A DNA stretch of 64,000 nt from Hymenolepis diminuta (Eukaryota > Platyhelminthes > Cestoda > Cyclophyllidea > Hymenolepididae). The notes below the pieces were generated by a model that did not search any database, was not told the DNA's origin, and worked only from the letters and a program-made list of their open reading frames with translations. Made by a program: the position numbers and the translations under genes. The DNA lies in assembly GCA_900708905.1 (NCBI GenBank), contig CAADRB010000014.1, forward strand, positions 2,831,822 to 2,895,821, read 5' to 3'. How positions within the stretch are numbered: position 1 is the stretch's first letter; every line of letters begins with the position of its first letter. Shown piece after piece: positions 12,871 through 27,500 of this stretch.

Positions 12871-13430
12871 TGAGATAAGTTTAAAGCGGTAACAACTTAA
12901 CTACTCTCACCAAACAGACTCTAGACTTCCAAGCTGCTCTATCTTCTATGCAGCTTAGCAATCAGTAGAAAAATAGTTCCCCAGATTTAGAGTAATAATA
13001 ACCGCATTACTATATTGACGAGATTTCATCATCAGTTACGATTATGAGAGAATAGCAATGGAAGGATCTAGAACCCGAGGAACGAATTCTGCCCACAGAA
13101 TTTTTATACGTTCTGTTCGGAGCATCGAAAACATCCAATTCCGTTTCCTACAAATATTTATCAAAATATTAATCCATCTAAATTTCATTATTACGGTTTG
13201 GTTCCAGTTTTGGATAGCTAATAACTACCAAATATCGACTATCACCGTAGCAAAAGATTATACACAAGGCTTTCGAAACATTATCCCTCAATTACTATAT
13301 TTTACTAGCTCAAGACAAAAAAGTAAAGAGAATACATTCGTTTACTTTCTATTCAAGGAAGACTTCTAACCTATTTAACTGTACAAACGGGCATTTGAAA
13401 GGGAACCAACATCTGGACATGACGTCCAAG

Positions 13431-14235
13431 TCAATTGGTAACCTGCGTTTTGCCCACAACCTTGACAAATTTCGCTTTCTTCGCCTCTGCCAAAAACTTG
13501 CGGTCCAACTCAAATTCATATTCGAATGTAGGAGTGCGATCCACTTTTTCACCGTCCGGGGCCTCATAGGCCTTTGAATTATAGGGAGGAGGTGTGGCAT
13601 AAGGTCCGACTGCATGAAGTAGCAGAGGTTTACCGTTTGATTCCTCTGACACAGGACTAATAGCAGCTTTATAGAGATGATGCGGAGAAATCTCAGCTAA
13701 ACAACGAAGAGCTCTCTGCTGGGCAGCTTGAACCCTCTGTAGCTTCTGGTTCTCTTCTCTTGTCACCTGAGCTTGATATCTTGCCCATTTTTTCATCAAT
13801 AGAGCACAAGTGTCAATCTCGGCATCTGTAAGGGATACCGGTTCCCGCCGCCGATATCTAAATAAAAAGCCAACACATTACTTAAAGTATTTAAGTAGGC
13901 GATGTAGTTGAATTTAAATAGTTTACTCAAGATTATTGTGAGGGGGAAAAATGGACACTTAATTACTTTTCCTCTTTCATAAGTTGTCGATCACCTTCGA
14001 TTTCTTCAACAGGTTTAAGTTTCTTGCCCTGTTTGGCAAGGCGCTTAATTTCTCGCTCGATACGCTTGGCTTTTCGCCGAATTCTGTTGGCTTCCTGTTG
14101 GGGATCAACACGCTTCTTCTTTTTAAGTGGTTCGGCGCAGAGGATACTACTGACGTGAAGTTCCCGGAAGCATTCTACTAGGGAAATTTCGCAGGAGACG
14201 AAGGGGGTAATAAACTTCGTCAAAGATCTGAACAT
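13431..14235 (-). CDS. MRPL40: Mitochondrial ribosomal protein L40
   Basis: Component of the large subunit of the mitochondrial ribosome. There are two exons on the minus strand: 14235-13967 and 13857-13431, joined across a 109 bp GT-AG intron; total 696 bp, 231 residues. The family signature is clear: the mature protein begins near CAEPLKKKKRVDPQQEANR, followed by a strongly basic helical stretch (RRKAKRIEREIKRLAKQGKK), and after the junction the block LLMKKWARYQAQ and the C-terminal proline/aromatic motif around GPYATPPPYNSKAYEAPDG. About 35 residues before CAEPLKKKK would serve as the mitochondrial presequence. The ATG chosen is at 14235, just after tttttag on the coding strand, which could be a splice acceptor or trans-splice site; an in-frame alternative start lies about 14 codons upstream and is less family-like. 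The gene lies 1.3 kb from the dymeclin start and is divergently oriented, so the two could share an upstream region. Confidence 0.93.
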
Positions 14236-15562
14236 GACTAAAAATACGCAGATTAATGCATTACAATCAACTAACAAAAGTTAATAAAAAATGAAGTAAA
14301 ATTTACGAGAAACTTGAGAATGAATGAGCTTATTTGAAGATTTAATAAGTAATTATTCTTTTAAAACATTTGAGTCAGAAAACAGATTATCAGCTAAAAA
14401 GTAAAATAAACAAAAATCAAGAATATACCAATAGCACTTGGTACTCTCATCTAGTTAACTAATCTCATACAATTTATACCAACTAGAATGGATAACAGAA
14501 TAGCAATAATCAAACTCAGTCGACAACTTCTTTAAAAAGTTTGCGTCTGTTTACAAGTAATTAGAAAACATTATTTTATATAGTATGTGCAAAATTATAT
14601 AAGTCAATGAATTTTAATTTGAAAGAAAATAATAATCACAGTCTGATAGCGAACCAACCATTTGCACTATACTTTGAAGAGGGGGGCCAAGCGGAGGGAA
14701 GTTAAAAGCAATAATGTAGAATTTATCGAATACGTTTCCAAGATAAATAGCAAATTAATCAAAAAATGCATTTTTACCATAATTTTATATTAAATCCATT
14801 TGAAGTGCGAAAACTAGTATGCAATACCATATTTATGGGCCAATACATGTTTGACCGTGTGCAATTTATGACAATAACAAATAAATAACTGATATAATAT
14901 TTCTTATTTGAATAATATCGTAAATCTATTAATCATACTTTGTAAATTTAATAAAGTCGAAATCCAAACATACATTGACAAATATATTTTATACACCTTA
15001 ATAAATTTCTCTTAGGAGAATCCTTCAGAAGTTTAAATGAGCACATATATATTTTCCTCGCTTTTAAGATTCGAAAGAATGCAATAACATAGAACTCTTG
15101 ATATTTTCTAAGAGAAAGCTAATTTTTATTGTCTCAAAAAGCAATTGTTATTTCATGGGAAAAGTATTAGTTATATAAAAATAGCTCCCATATATACAAT
15201 CACAGAACTTTAGTTGATAGGAGCCATTCTATTAGTAATTCTTGAAAATTCAATGTTGCCCTTTAATTTGTAGTAGAGTTTACGCTTATTCACTAAGGCA
15301 ACTCAATAGACATTGCTGCGGAGGCAAAAATGACGATCATTGGCATCAAATGTCGGTACACAGCCTGTTTGGCGTGTTTTGCGCATAGTTGCAACACAAT
15401 ATCAGCCTTAAGTTTGCAAAATTTATAATTTAAAATATTTTTAAACTTTTAAAAGTCTAATAATATTTATCAATACATTATTCAGCTGAAAAGTTTTTAT
15501 TTGCTGCACAGTTCGCAACATTTTAAAGATCCAATTTTAGGTGTTTTGTAATATAAAATTTG
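14236..15562. other. Divergent intergenic region between L40 and dymeclin
   Basis: Very AT-rich 1.3 kb between two genes transcribed away from each other. It must contain both promoters or trans-splice regions, but no clear TATA or CCAAT element stands out. Confidence 0.5.
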
Positions 15563-18500
15563 ATGGGTGCGAGCGTTAGTAATTTATCGGACTTAGCAAC
15601 TAATCCATATCTGATAAAGCTGGTCGGCCAGGAGAGTGTTCATTGCAGTAATGAATACTGGAATAGACTTCTGTCTTTCGATATCCAAACTCCACTTACC
15701 AAGTAAGTGTGATTCCTTTTTTATTAATATTCATATCAGTGAAGCCTCGTTTTACCTCGAAACTGCGGTTTCAAGCCTCCAGCAGCGCTTCTGTCGAAAT
15801 GATTTACGGACACATAACTTAGCAACCTTACTTCATCAGTTTATTGTTAAGGCTACTCATGTATTGGGTAACATCAAGATGAGCCAAGAGATGTAAGATT
15901 GATTTTATGCTCTAAATTATGTTTTAGAAATCCTCAGGATGTTAAAATGGCACAGAATGCCCTGCTTATATTTCGTATTTTTACAAAGTACATTTTGGAA
16001 AATAGATCGAGTCATAGCATGAACTTGCATTTTGCGGATATCAATTCCAAAGGTAATTATTGGTTGTGACCTAACTTTGATTTAGCATCCAACTCTACAT
16101 CTCTAGCTGAGTATACTGTTCATCTTCTTTTCCTTCTGGTTATTGACATTGCCCCAAGGTTTGAATGACTCTTTTGCGATAACTCGTATTGTTTAGTGAG
16201 AAAACTTACGGTTTGTTATATGAGAGTATTTCGTCGCTTTTAATTCTACTCTCCGCTCAAGTATCCGGTTATGGAGGTGATGGAATTCCCGCAACGTGCA
16301 AGTACTTCACATCAAAGAAGTGGTCAGTAACATTATTTTGTCATATTGCATCTTTCATGTTTCTTTCAAATTTTGTTTATTTTTAATTTACAGTCTTGAG
16401 GATGCCCCGGCTTTTATTCACCGATTACTGCTAAATGTTGCTGAAAATTTGCCCTGTCCGCCCAGTATGCTTGCTGAAAATCATGCTCCAGGACTTTTAT
16501 GGAATGCCGCTTCATCAATTGCAAGTAGGTTATGGTCTACTTTCTGTTAATATTTTCTATGCTCGCATATTTGTACTTTCATTTAAAAAATCACTACCGG
16601 AATCTTAGTAATTAAGTTTCTTAGATGAGATTCCTGGTTGTGTTTGATATACTGTTTTATACAATTATATTAGAACCTAAATTACGGTATAATTTTTTAT
16701 TACTAGAAATCTTGCAAGTGCTGGAGCAGAAGGAAATAGGTTTGCTAGAATTCATGTTTCCAGTTGTCAAATAGGTTTTGAATTAGTCATTCGATTCCCT
16801 ATGACTTTATTCTTTTTCTCGCCTCCTCGAATTGACCAAACAAAATATTCCCTAGCCCATTGAGGGAAGCCGCTCTAATGAGAAATGTACTTTATATTGA
16901 TCAGTATTGGCCAATGTTGTTTTTCATTCATCACTGGATGTGCACTGGTGGGAATCGATCTCTCGACTTTACTCGAAAACGTACGCGTTAACCACTAAAC
17001 CTCCGGTGCATTTTAACCAATAATAGTACGTTAAGATGGGAGTGGAACTACCTTTGATGCCATGTTTTAATTATGAGAAAACATTCCAAATAAGGAGAAC
17101 GATGAAACTACATGAAGGAGTGAACCGATGAGGTATCGGGTAAAATTAGTTACTGAAATCGGGGCATCGAGAATCCAAATTTATTTGAATTCTGGATGCG
17201 TTAAGTGATCAGTTAGGATGCATTTTATTTTTTTATGTTTCAGCGTTCTAAAATTTAAAATTTCTAGCCGTGACCCCTTAGTTTCTCGGTGAGTTCATGT
17301 CCCCAATATTCAGGGCTTATTGACCAGTTGCATTAACTGGATAATTGGTCATGTCACTTCGATTCGTTCGTTTTTTCCTTACAGTCGGAGCAAGTAGATA
17401 GGGTTAGCATATATTTGTTTATGTCGCTAAAATGGTTTGATGTGGATCAGTTAGTGTATCATGTTGGAAAAATAAAAACTGATTCTAATCCCACATGTAG
17501 TGAAACTTCTGCTAATATGTGCTTAAAGATGCGTAGGCTTATAATAAATACGCTTGGTTATGTTAAACAGATAACTTATAGTCTTGGTATTTTTGAATTA
17601 GTGACGAATATTCACACCTCTATGCTGCTTTACGTTTTAGAGTCTGCATGTGTGAATGCCAAACAAGTATAGATATGCATGTTTTTCTTCAAGTTGTTGT
17701 ATCTAGTTCTCTTCACTGTTGGCTTAAAATTTTGTTTATCAACATTGATATGATTTATTTAAACGGTTGGTCATCTCGCCATTTTAGTTACTAAATGGCC
17801 TTCACTAAACGATAAACTGTTGATTAATATTTTTGTCATTCAAACCCAAACGCCTGCTATAATTATTTCGTTTTTTCCAATTACTGTTGTTATACTTCCA
17901 AAAAACACAGTACTCCTTTCCTGAACTAAAAGTCATCCCTACCGCAGGAGATTTCAGAGTAGATATGCAGGCGTAGGATAAATGTTTTAACGTATGTCGA
18001 GGACGCTTTCTCTTCAACGTACAAAATAAGTTTTTATACAAACTTATTGCGGTGCTATGACGTCATTATTATCGTTGAATAATAAAAATTAATTACTGGA
18101 GTATGCTAATTCATAGAAATAGTGCACTTTTATGTACTGAGTGGTTTATTTAAGCGATAATTGTCATCGCTTTTGCTGAATAGGTCTCCCTTCAGATGCG
18201 TTTTTTGAGTCACAATTGAATGCGCTGAAAGTTGCTCTTTGGCACGTACCAGGAAATAATAATATTGTAGACCCTTACTTTTGAATGCTTCCGTCAGTCC
18301 CATCATAATCTAAACTACTTCCATCTATGACAGGACATTGAGGAAAAAAGGATGACGTAATATTAGTCCCAATAGCCAACACTAGTTGCATGTTTCTGAA
18401 TGCTATATAGTAGTTTAAAATGACCAGAACTGTCAGACAATTTGATTTAAAGCAAGTGCAAAGTGTTGGATTTCCTGAAAGCATTTTTTAGAAATAGAAA

Positions 18501-21500
18501 TACAGGGTGCGTAGGGCATCTGAGGGCACTGATATTTTTGTAGTTTAAAGTAATCCGATAATGTACTTTTTATGTTAGAAGATTTCATGGCAGATATTAC
18601 TCTAACAAGTAAAATGAAGAGACACGCCATAATAATGTCTATAAATTCAAATACAGCAATTTAGAAGTTGCAAGATTTCTAAAAGTCGCCACATCTTTCG
18701 TTTACAAAGTTAGATATGAGCTGAATGAAAACAATAGAGATGAATTGGCCCCTACGAGGAAGAGAAAAGAGCATTGTCAACGCTCTGCTGACTCAGAACA
18801 TCTGAGTTTGTGAGAAGAATGCATGGCAAGATGAACAAAAATCCTGGAAAGCCACTGTGCGACATCTTGCCAAAGATCTGAAGGAACAACAGTATATAAG
18901 GGATTTTGTTCATCAAGACCTCAGATACATACGTCCTTAGGCGAGGTCAGTTGATATCTACCAAAACAATTCAAGAGAATTGTTTAATACATATAAAACG
19001 ACTCTTTGCACCCAGAAGAGGAGAAGAGTCTTTGGTTTTTCTCCGACCAAACATACTTTCATCTGGATGAAAAAGTCAGTCGAAGAAATAATAGGTGGGT
19101 GTGTGCGGGCGGACTCCACTGAAGTTCCAACTATCATGCATGTGCACAATGTTTCCAGCAACAGTGATGATTTTCGGTGTTTTAATCTGTAGGAGAGGGG
19201 CACATCATGATTCCTCAAATATCTCCACGGGGCCTTAGAGTCAATGCAAATGCCTATGTGGTGATTCTTCAAACCATTGTTGTTAAGCCGCCTTGGATAG
19301 ATTGCGTGACCAATGGAGGAAAGCTCTATGTCTTCCATCTCATAAAGCTCTCAAAACTCAGGATTGGATAGCGGAGAATCTTCATCATCTTGCTACACCA
19401 AGCTTCTTATTGGCCTCCTGACTACCCACCAGACCTTAATCCTCTGCATTATTATGTGTGAGGTGGGGCATGTTAATAAGCATCCTCATAGCACCAAATC
19501 CTCTCTGATGGAAGCAGTAGTCCAAGCAGTGGGAGACATCACTAAAGACCACCTGATTTGACGAAAGTTTGCAGCCGCTTTCAGACTCGAATTGAGTCGG
19601 TGATAGAAGCCGAAGGAGGATATATAGAGTAAAACCTAGGTTACTATAATGTTTATTTGTTTTGTTATAAGAAATTGTAAGTTTCAACCATTAAGAGTTT
19701 CACTTTTTGTTTTTCTAAAAGTGCTTATGGTGTTCTCGGATGATTTTACCCCCGTATGCTTATGCAACAAACCAATGCTTATTCGTTAACTGAGATTATA
19801 TGGTAATCATTAATGTTGTGTATTTAATCTAACTTAAATGGTTACTCTTTTGCATTCTACCTAAACATCCGACCCATCCTATTAACTGGGCATTTATAAC
19901 TCCAGTTAGGAAAACATTTTCCAGCGTTCATTTTGGTTAGAAAGGTAGTTTCTTGAAATTTCCCTGATGGATTCAAATTCTATTACCCTCTTCATGAGTC
20001 AGATTTAACCTGCGCGGTCAGCTATTCCACTCACTGGATGTCCATCGATGAGTTTCGAAACCGATACATCGGACTTCGCAGATGAGCGTGTCAATCGCTG
20101 TTAGTGTTAGCTGTAATGTTAAGTATCTGGTCTAGTCCTGGACGGTCCTCTTCCAGATATCTAGGTGAATAAAGTTGTGTCTCTTGTTATCTGTCTTTGC
20201 TTTCTCTTATCTCGTCTCGAAGTATAGTGATGAATGTTGTAATTTAAAGATTTTCTTATTCACATCCCTCCTATCATCCTACTAGTACTTACAAGATCCT
20301 GCTAGTACTCAAATAATTTTTGCAATTGTTTTCCCAGAACTGTATATCTCAAATATTGTTATGATGTTCCCGTAGTAGAATGTTCCTGTTCTATTAAAAT
20401 TGCAACTTTCTCTCCTTCAGGTGGTCTAATGACAGTCATAACTCTGGGTTACTCTCGTCGTTCAGCTAACTCAAGGGCTGATCACACACCCGACTCAGGT
20501 TTTCCAGGCGAGGCTGTCCTCCATCCTCTTGCAAAACAGAGCTGTCATCTCCTCCTTGTCCTTACCACTCAATCAACTGGTTTCATCTCGGCCGTCTCTG
20601 CTCCACCTCAACAGGTTGATCCGACCAACAGCAGTGGTACCTCTGAATCAGCAGTAGCTGCATCCACCTCAAGGAGTATATTCAGGGATATTTGCTCGAA
20701 TCCTTACAGGGAGGCCCTATTCTCACTTACCCCGCTTGGTGAGTTTTATTCTTTTATCTTACAAGTGTTTCTTACTATTATTCGTGTGCATTTATGTCAT
20801 CGAAATACTGTAATCAATTTTTGTCCTTATTATTATTATTAGAAGTAGATGTCAATCAGACGACTGCAGTTTTGGTTATTAAAATGCGTAAATTTGCTTC
20901 CACCTTATATTTACATGTAAATATTTCGTTGATCTTTAAAAATGACTGCGGTATGTAGTTGAGTTAGTTTATTTAGTGATTTAAAGTCTAATTTATTACA
21001 GACAATCACACGTCCCACTCTTGTCCATATGTGTTTATATCGGGTTTTTGCAATGCTCTATCAGATCACTATCACATTTATTCCAATCTGTGAAATTTCT
21101 CCATGCCATTACGCCATATTAACGTTTATCCCTATTCGCGTTCAGACACATCGTCCATCGTGCCCACCGCTTAGATTATATAATCTCTGTTAGAAACCCT
21201 ACGGGAGCATACATCACACATTCGCTTAATTCATCCATCCCTACGGTACTAGTGAGCAATTTCTTATTCAATGCATTCCTTGCACTACATAATTGCCTGG
21301 TGTGCTTAATCCAATTCGAGGGCGCCATGTGACTATCAGTGAAGCTTCGAGGGGTATATGTTGAATATTTTGGAAAATCGTAAAATTTTAACTGCTTTAT
21401 TTTCTAACGCCATAGAAGGGCGTTCCATTTTAGGTGGTTCATTTGATATATTGATAAGCAATAAGGAATTAAAACTGAGTGACTGAGGGAAATCGTGTCT

Positions 21501-24500
21501 CAAGTTCTGTCATTTCAGTCTGTGAATACGTTCTCCTGACCCCGGTAATTCTCAAGAAAACCTTTTGTGCTATCAGTTTGACTTTTTCTTATTGAAGGAG
21601 CTAACTTGAAGTTTATCTTACCTTAGGACGGTGTTTTAACTATTTAATTCGTTTCTTCAAAAGAGATCGGTATTGAAATACGAATTGGAAAGGGAGGTAC
21701 ATTAGTTCTAGAATGCTCTTTAGTCGCTATTAGTATTTGATTTTTGTAGTAACTCTCCGTATTGAAATATTAGAGAATTTTTAAGTCGGTTAAAGCGGTA
21801 TTTTGATACTTCGTTGATGACCAACTTATCGTTCACTCACATTTTCTTTCATCCACTATTTTTTCTGAAGGTGTACGTCGGTGGAGTATTGGCCGCTGTT
21901 GTCGTCTGTCATGTCAGAGGTTACGGGTCCGATCTCTACCGGTGTAACCCAGTGGAATGAATGGCTACTCGCACTGGTTATGTCTGGCTAATTTAGAGGG
22001 TGGCAGAAATCGAGTCTCATCAGGGAGGCTCTGTGTTGAAATTACTCCTTATCAAGTTTTCGCTGAGTTATCTTAGAAACCCAAAAGTTACGGATTAAGA
22101 TTATTAGGTCGTTTGATCATAATTTTAATACTTTCCGATACCTTTATATAAAAAACGATCATTCGTTTTTTTAACCCTTTAAGATAGGGAGTTACTTCTC
22201 AATCACCCTCTAGATAATCTTTCAGTCTTGCTTCGTGAACGCTTTATCTGTGAGGTTGTGGCTGAAAAGTCTAATTTCAGACAGCAAAGTTCTCCATTTA
22301 CTTCTGCTGGCTCTTTTATAATCTTTATGTTGTCTCAGTTACTGATCAAACTAAAAATGACTTTCTATTACCTATTGGATTGGGTGGTTTGACATTTTAA
22401 AGTTTAAATAATGTTCGTTTCTATTCCTCACTTGTTCTCTATGTGTTATTTCTAAATCCTTGGCTGACGAAGCAAAATTATTACAATGGGTCAAATTTTC
22501 TGTACATATATTTCTTTCACGACGTTTACAGATGGATAGTTTTTATAAATACTCAAATTACATCGAAAGTGTTGTCTTGTAAGGTAGTAAAATGTTGAAG
22601 AAATTAAGCATTACACGTCGAACGAACAAATGTATCAATACTGTATTCGTGCTATTGAGCAGATTATTTCAACGCCTCGGACATGCACTTATTCGACCTT
22701 GCAAAATATCCCTACAAAACATGGGTAGATAACTCTATCAATCGTGTTTCTGTTGGGCGTGTTACTTCTCCTCCACTACTGCTTACAAATTGGAAAAATG
22801 CAGTGATGTGCATGTATAAAAAAGGTTCTATATGTTTGCGACTAGACTGTTCATATCCATTCATCTATATTTGGGGTTTTGTGTGGTTCCATAATTCAAA
22901 CTCTTATCCCTTCAGTCTGAGCCTAATCGGCACCGTATTTTTTGAAACAGATTGAAATAGAGTCAACCCGTGGAATTCCAAAGTATCGATTTTTTGTGTA
23001 TTGGTACGTTTCCATTAAAATGTGTGTTCGATTTTACACAGATTATGCTATTTTGCAAAATGTATTCAATTTCAACTCCAGTTGTTTCACTTAATTATGA
23101 TCGAATTATCCGGTCATTTTTTCCAATAAACATTTCTTTTGCGTGAACTGCAACTTCCGGCTTATAATTTGATTATGGGATTATGTCCGTACATCTGCAC
23201 TTAATAATACTTGAATTAGGATACGCGAGTCAGATTGCTGAATAACTCAGTGATTGTGAATGAATAAAATGTATTGCATCCGCATTGCACACAATATGCC
23301 ACATATCTTCCTAAGTCGTAGATCCACCGCACTGTTTCAACTAATTTTGAGATGTTTTTACAAAAGTTAGAAAATAGTTACCTTTGTTCTTTATTGACAG
23401 TGGACAAGTCTGTTAGAGAATGCAAATGTCAAACAAATCTCAAAGCTGTAGAGCTGCAATTCCCATAAGTTGTGTCTAAGTTACTCTTTAGTTCTATCAA
23501 TATGACGGTATCAGCTCTATCTTGCTTTGACTTCAACATCAATAATATGAAGACAACTTGTGGTTTTATGTGGTCTTTGTTAAGTTAATCAGGGCATCGG
23601 AGCAACTGAATTTCTGTTTTATGTGCCTGACTAAATTGTAGTCCAGCAATATCTAATAAACACAGATCGCGGTATTAGAAATTGAACTTCAATGGATTAA
23701 TACAGTACAGAAAGAACCTTACTTTATTAAAGTTACTTACGTTTAGATATACGCCTCTTCTTTTAAAGGTGAGCCAGAGGTCGATGCCAAACATAATGGG
23801 AGTCGGGAAATGGACATTGAAGAGGGCGTGGGAGATTCCACTAAGTACAAGCCACCACGAGTTCCCTTTGGCAAAGTCTGCGAGACCCTCGCATCTACTG
23901 TCCATTCAGACAGCTCCGTTCTCCTCCTCTACCTTCTCCTTCATCGTAATGACCTCTTCCGTGCCTTTGTCATGGAAACACATCTATATGAGAAATTTGT
24001 ATGTCTCGTCAACTTATCTTACTCTTCGCTTTTGTAATATCCTATTGTGAACTCAGCTTTTTTCCCTTTTTCATTTTAGGCTTTCCCCATCTGTCTGCTA
24101 ATGTATCGATCTCCAGCAGAAAATTCCCATCTTGTCTACATGGCCCTTATTGTTCTGCTTATTCTGACGGAAAATGAGAACTTCGCTAAGGATATTCATG
24201 AAATGGTAGGTGACTTACTTTATCCTTCCTTTAGGAATGTGGTAGAAGCTCTTATTTATCGGTAACTTTTTAACTGTGTGTCTTTATTAAAACTAGAGAA
24301 ATCGGAATTATTCTTGAAAAAAACTGTGATATACGCTTAGAAGTTAGTTCTTATTAGCACAAGCAACTTCAGAAGGGAATTTTCATCATTAGGGCACAGA
24401 ACATTTGCTCTCAACTCTTTCTGATCAATGTTCGTTTTCCTTTAAATATTTCAACATTAATTGTGGGTCATCTCATTTATAGTTCACTTTGAATCTTGTT

Positions 24501-27500
24501 ATCTAACTCGTGTATTTTGAATTCTTTCAACTTGTGACAGAGGACCCTCTTTTCCTGTTTTGACTAAGACTGCTGAGGCTAGGCATTTTTGATCAGCTTC
24601 AGTGGACTAATGAGGTCATTATTAAGAATGGAATGATCAGTGTATTTACATGCTTTTTCCCATAATAAAATATTTTAAAATGGTCCGGTTTTAACCAAAG
24701 GCAATAAAATAATTTTATTGCATTACCTCTATCTTGGACAGTTTGGATTCTGTGCATCGCTTTCATATTTGACTTCTACATTGCTAAACAATGCCTAGTT
24801 TATATTCAATTGGTCAAAACACGACCTTAGTCATGTTTCGTAGTGTATTAGCATATTTCAGGTACCTCATAAAGAATGGTATAGAGATAGCTTGCTCGTT
24901 TATTTAACCAATCACCATCACCTCGTGACCATGTGGTACGGTGATATTCAGGATTTAACAGTGGAGATTATTGTGGGAAGCGTGGTATATATAAAAGGCC
25001 ATAAAGTTTATAAAATGTATGAAAGATGAAAATAAGGACCAAGAAACAAAGAGTACACATGATAAGAGCCGGTAGTTATCTCGCCTCGACTATAAACCTT
25101 CACTTAGAGTTACAGATGACTACAGGGCTTATCTAGCCCCGCACTGAACTCTCAGTTCAGCTTCCCAATTGGTACACTTTACGTGCAGGCTTGTGCTTCC
25201 GTTGTGGACCTACTTATTACGTGCTCTGTGGCCTATAGTATCCTATTCCTTGTCTCTTGTTAAGCGTTACTCTAGAATGGTTCCATATATGTGTAGGGTG
25301 ATTGAAAAGTGATTCCATATATTGAAAACCAAATTGATTAGATTTTTATGAAAAAACGAACCTGCGAATTGTGTGCGTAACATAAAAATGAAATTCTAAT
25401 TATGCATAACCATTCACCTACAGTTTCTTAAATCGATCGGAATTCTATTATAGATTCCGTGGCGTCGTATTTTGCATGAGCATGTATTTCTCTAATGATC
25501 CATCACCATCTTTTCATTCGAGCAATCGGTTTTGAACTTTGTGGTTTGGAGATTTGCCAGCAGCCGCTTCCCGTTAAGTCAATGATCACAAGAGCATGGC
25601 CCTTCAATTCATACCTTTTGTTTGAAAAGACCTTCAGGTGGCCCAATGATGAGTGTTGAGAAATACTTCCCTTCATTTTGGGCTTGAAAATTGCTGTCAT
25701 CCGTTCTGTGCGCAAAAGAAATTCCGAATTTGTTTTACTTTTCAGCCGGTGAAGAAACTGCCACTAAATGTCGATAGACAGTTGACAGATGTGACACTCG
25801 GAGGTCTTCTAGTCCTGGTTCTCACTCGCACAATCCAGCACCATTTGAATCAACTAAGGGACAAATATCTGCACATTAACAGCCTTGCAGCCTTGGCCAA
25901 TCTCTCACCTAAAATCGCCAATCTCAGTCCCTATGTAAGCCAGGCTCTAGTTGGGTACGTAATCTGGTCTCATATTTAACACTGTCTTGGATAGTATTTA
26001 CCAACCTTCATGAGAATTGGGTGTATTTAAAATTATCAATGGAACAAGTGTATGACATATTGTGGGTCTAAACTGTTTTAAAACCGATTCAACATGGCGC
26101 ACAGAGTAATTAAGATAAGGAAGATTCAACGACTGGCCGCCTCAATTATCGCCTAAGCAGGTAGTATACAGGTAGTTGAAGCAATGATTTATTCAGTTGC
26201 CAAGTCTATTTTTATTCTCAGTTAACAGAGACACTCTGTGAGTCCATGATTTTCTTTCTGGCTGCACTATATAGTACGATTCAGTCCTCTAACAGGATTG
26301 AATATATGCTCAAAGCATGCTTTTCAATCCCTTAGGCCGAGTTTATTCTTGCACTTTGTTTAGTTACCGTACCATTTCCATTTAATTTTTAGTTTGTGAA
26401 ATGGTTATCAATTTTCTTGCCGGGATTTTTTACAGTTGAATCAAAATCGTCCCATTCAAACATTTATTTTATTATATCTCTCGATCTTTATGCCTCCACT
26501 TTTTCCATATCCCATAATCTACTGTCATGCTTTATTTTTTTCAAACAGCCTTCTACAGAAACTGGTTAAGCGACACAAGCGTCTGATAAACGAGATTCAA
26601 ATTCTGGATGATCAGCTGAAGGAGCAAGAAAAGGCAAATGGACCTTCATCATCTTCCCCTGATGTTCGATTAAACATGATGTCCCCTTCGGACGCTCTGG
26701 TAAGAAATCATGTTTTAACTTTTGTCTCCCTTATATCCTTGAGTCTCTTAAAGTGGAATTAATGGGTTAATAGAACTTTCTGTTATTGTAAGTTCGAGGA
26801 TATCCTTTGCGTCTTATTTAAGTTTTAATTGCTAAAACTTCGTATGTACCTTCTGTCTAGTTATTCTTTATGTTTAACATTATTTTGAACTAGTTACAAA
26901 ATATCCTTTGAAAAACACTTATCTGCTCTATTACATCGTATTATCTTGTGTCATTATACAACTGTTGTAGACAACTAGAAGTGTCAGAGAATTAAAATAA
27001 TTCGAGTAGTTACTATTATTGCAATCTAGAAGTCTGGAAATCACATTTATCTGATAGCTCGAAAGAAGCAATAATACAGGAAGACTACTGTCTCAAGACG
27101 AACCNCCCCTCCCCCTGTTGAATCTTGGATAAATCCTTTGAGGTAGCTCTTTACGTATCACTTCTCTTCGAGATTGTAGTCTTCATATTGACTGTATAGT
27201 ACAGAAGAGAGCTTTGAGTTTGAGTCGTTATTGGATTTTCTAAATACTTTTGTTGTAGAAATATCATACTGAATTTTTTTTCTTCTGCAGTTGCAGGACC
27301 TTTCCTTGCTGGAAGAAGTTATCCGAATGACACTGGAAATTTTCAATTCCATCCTGAGTCACTCCCTTCCTCAGAATACTCACCTTGTCTACAATCTTCT
27401 CCATCAACGCGAATATCTTACACCTCTCCGTACGCATCCTTCATTCAGCGTGAGTTCCCTCTAGCATAATTCTGTCCCTTCTGGTTTATTTTACACGTTC

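Larger units (their letters stand above)
11703..13430. other. Intergenic DNA before the L40 3' end
   Basis: Holds the (AAT)n run and the LTR-like repeat at 12600-12870. I looked for further dymeclin exons beyond the pseudogene and saw none. Confidence 0.5.

Noticed and set aside
11703..13430. Dymeclin pseudogene exons 1-6 beyond the copy of exon 7
   Set aside because: No reverse-complement match to exon 6 or earlier exons was found.
16925..17015. Functional tRNA gene
   Set aside because: A and B boxes and an acceptor-like stem are present, but the T and anticodon stems do not pair and the element continues into a repeat tail.
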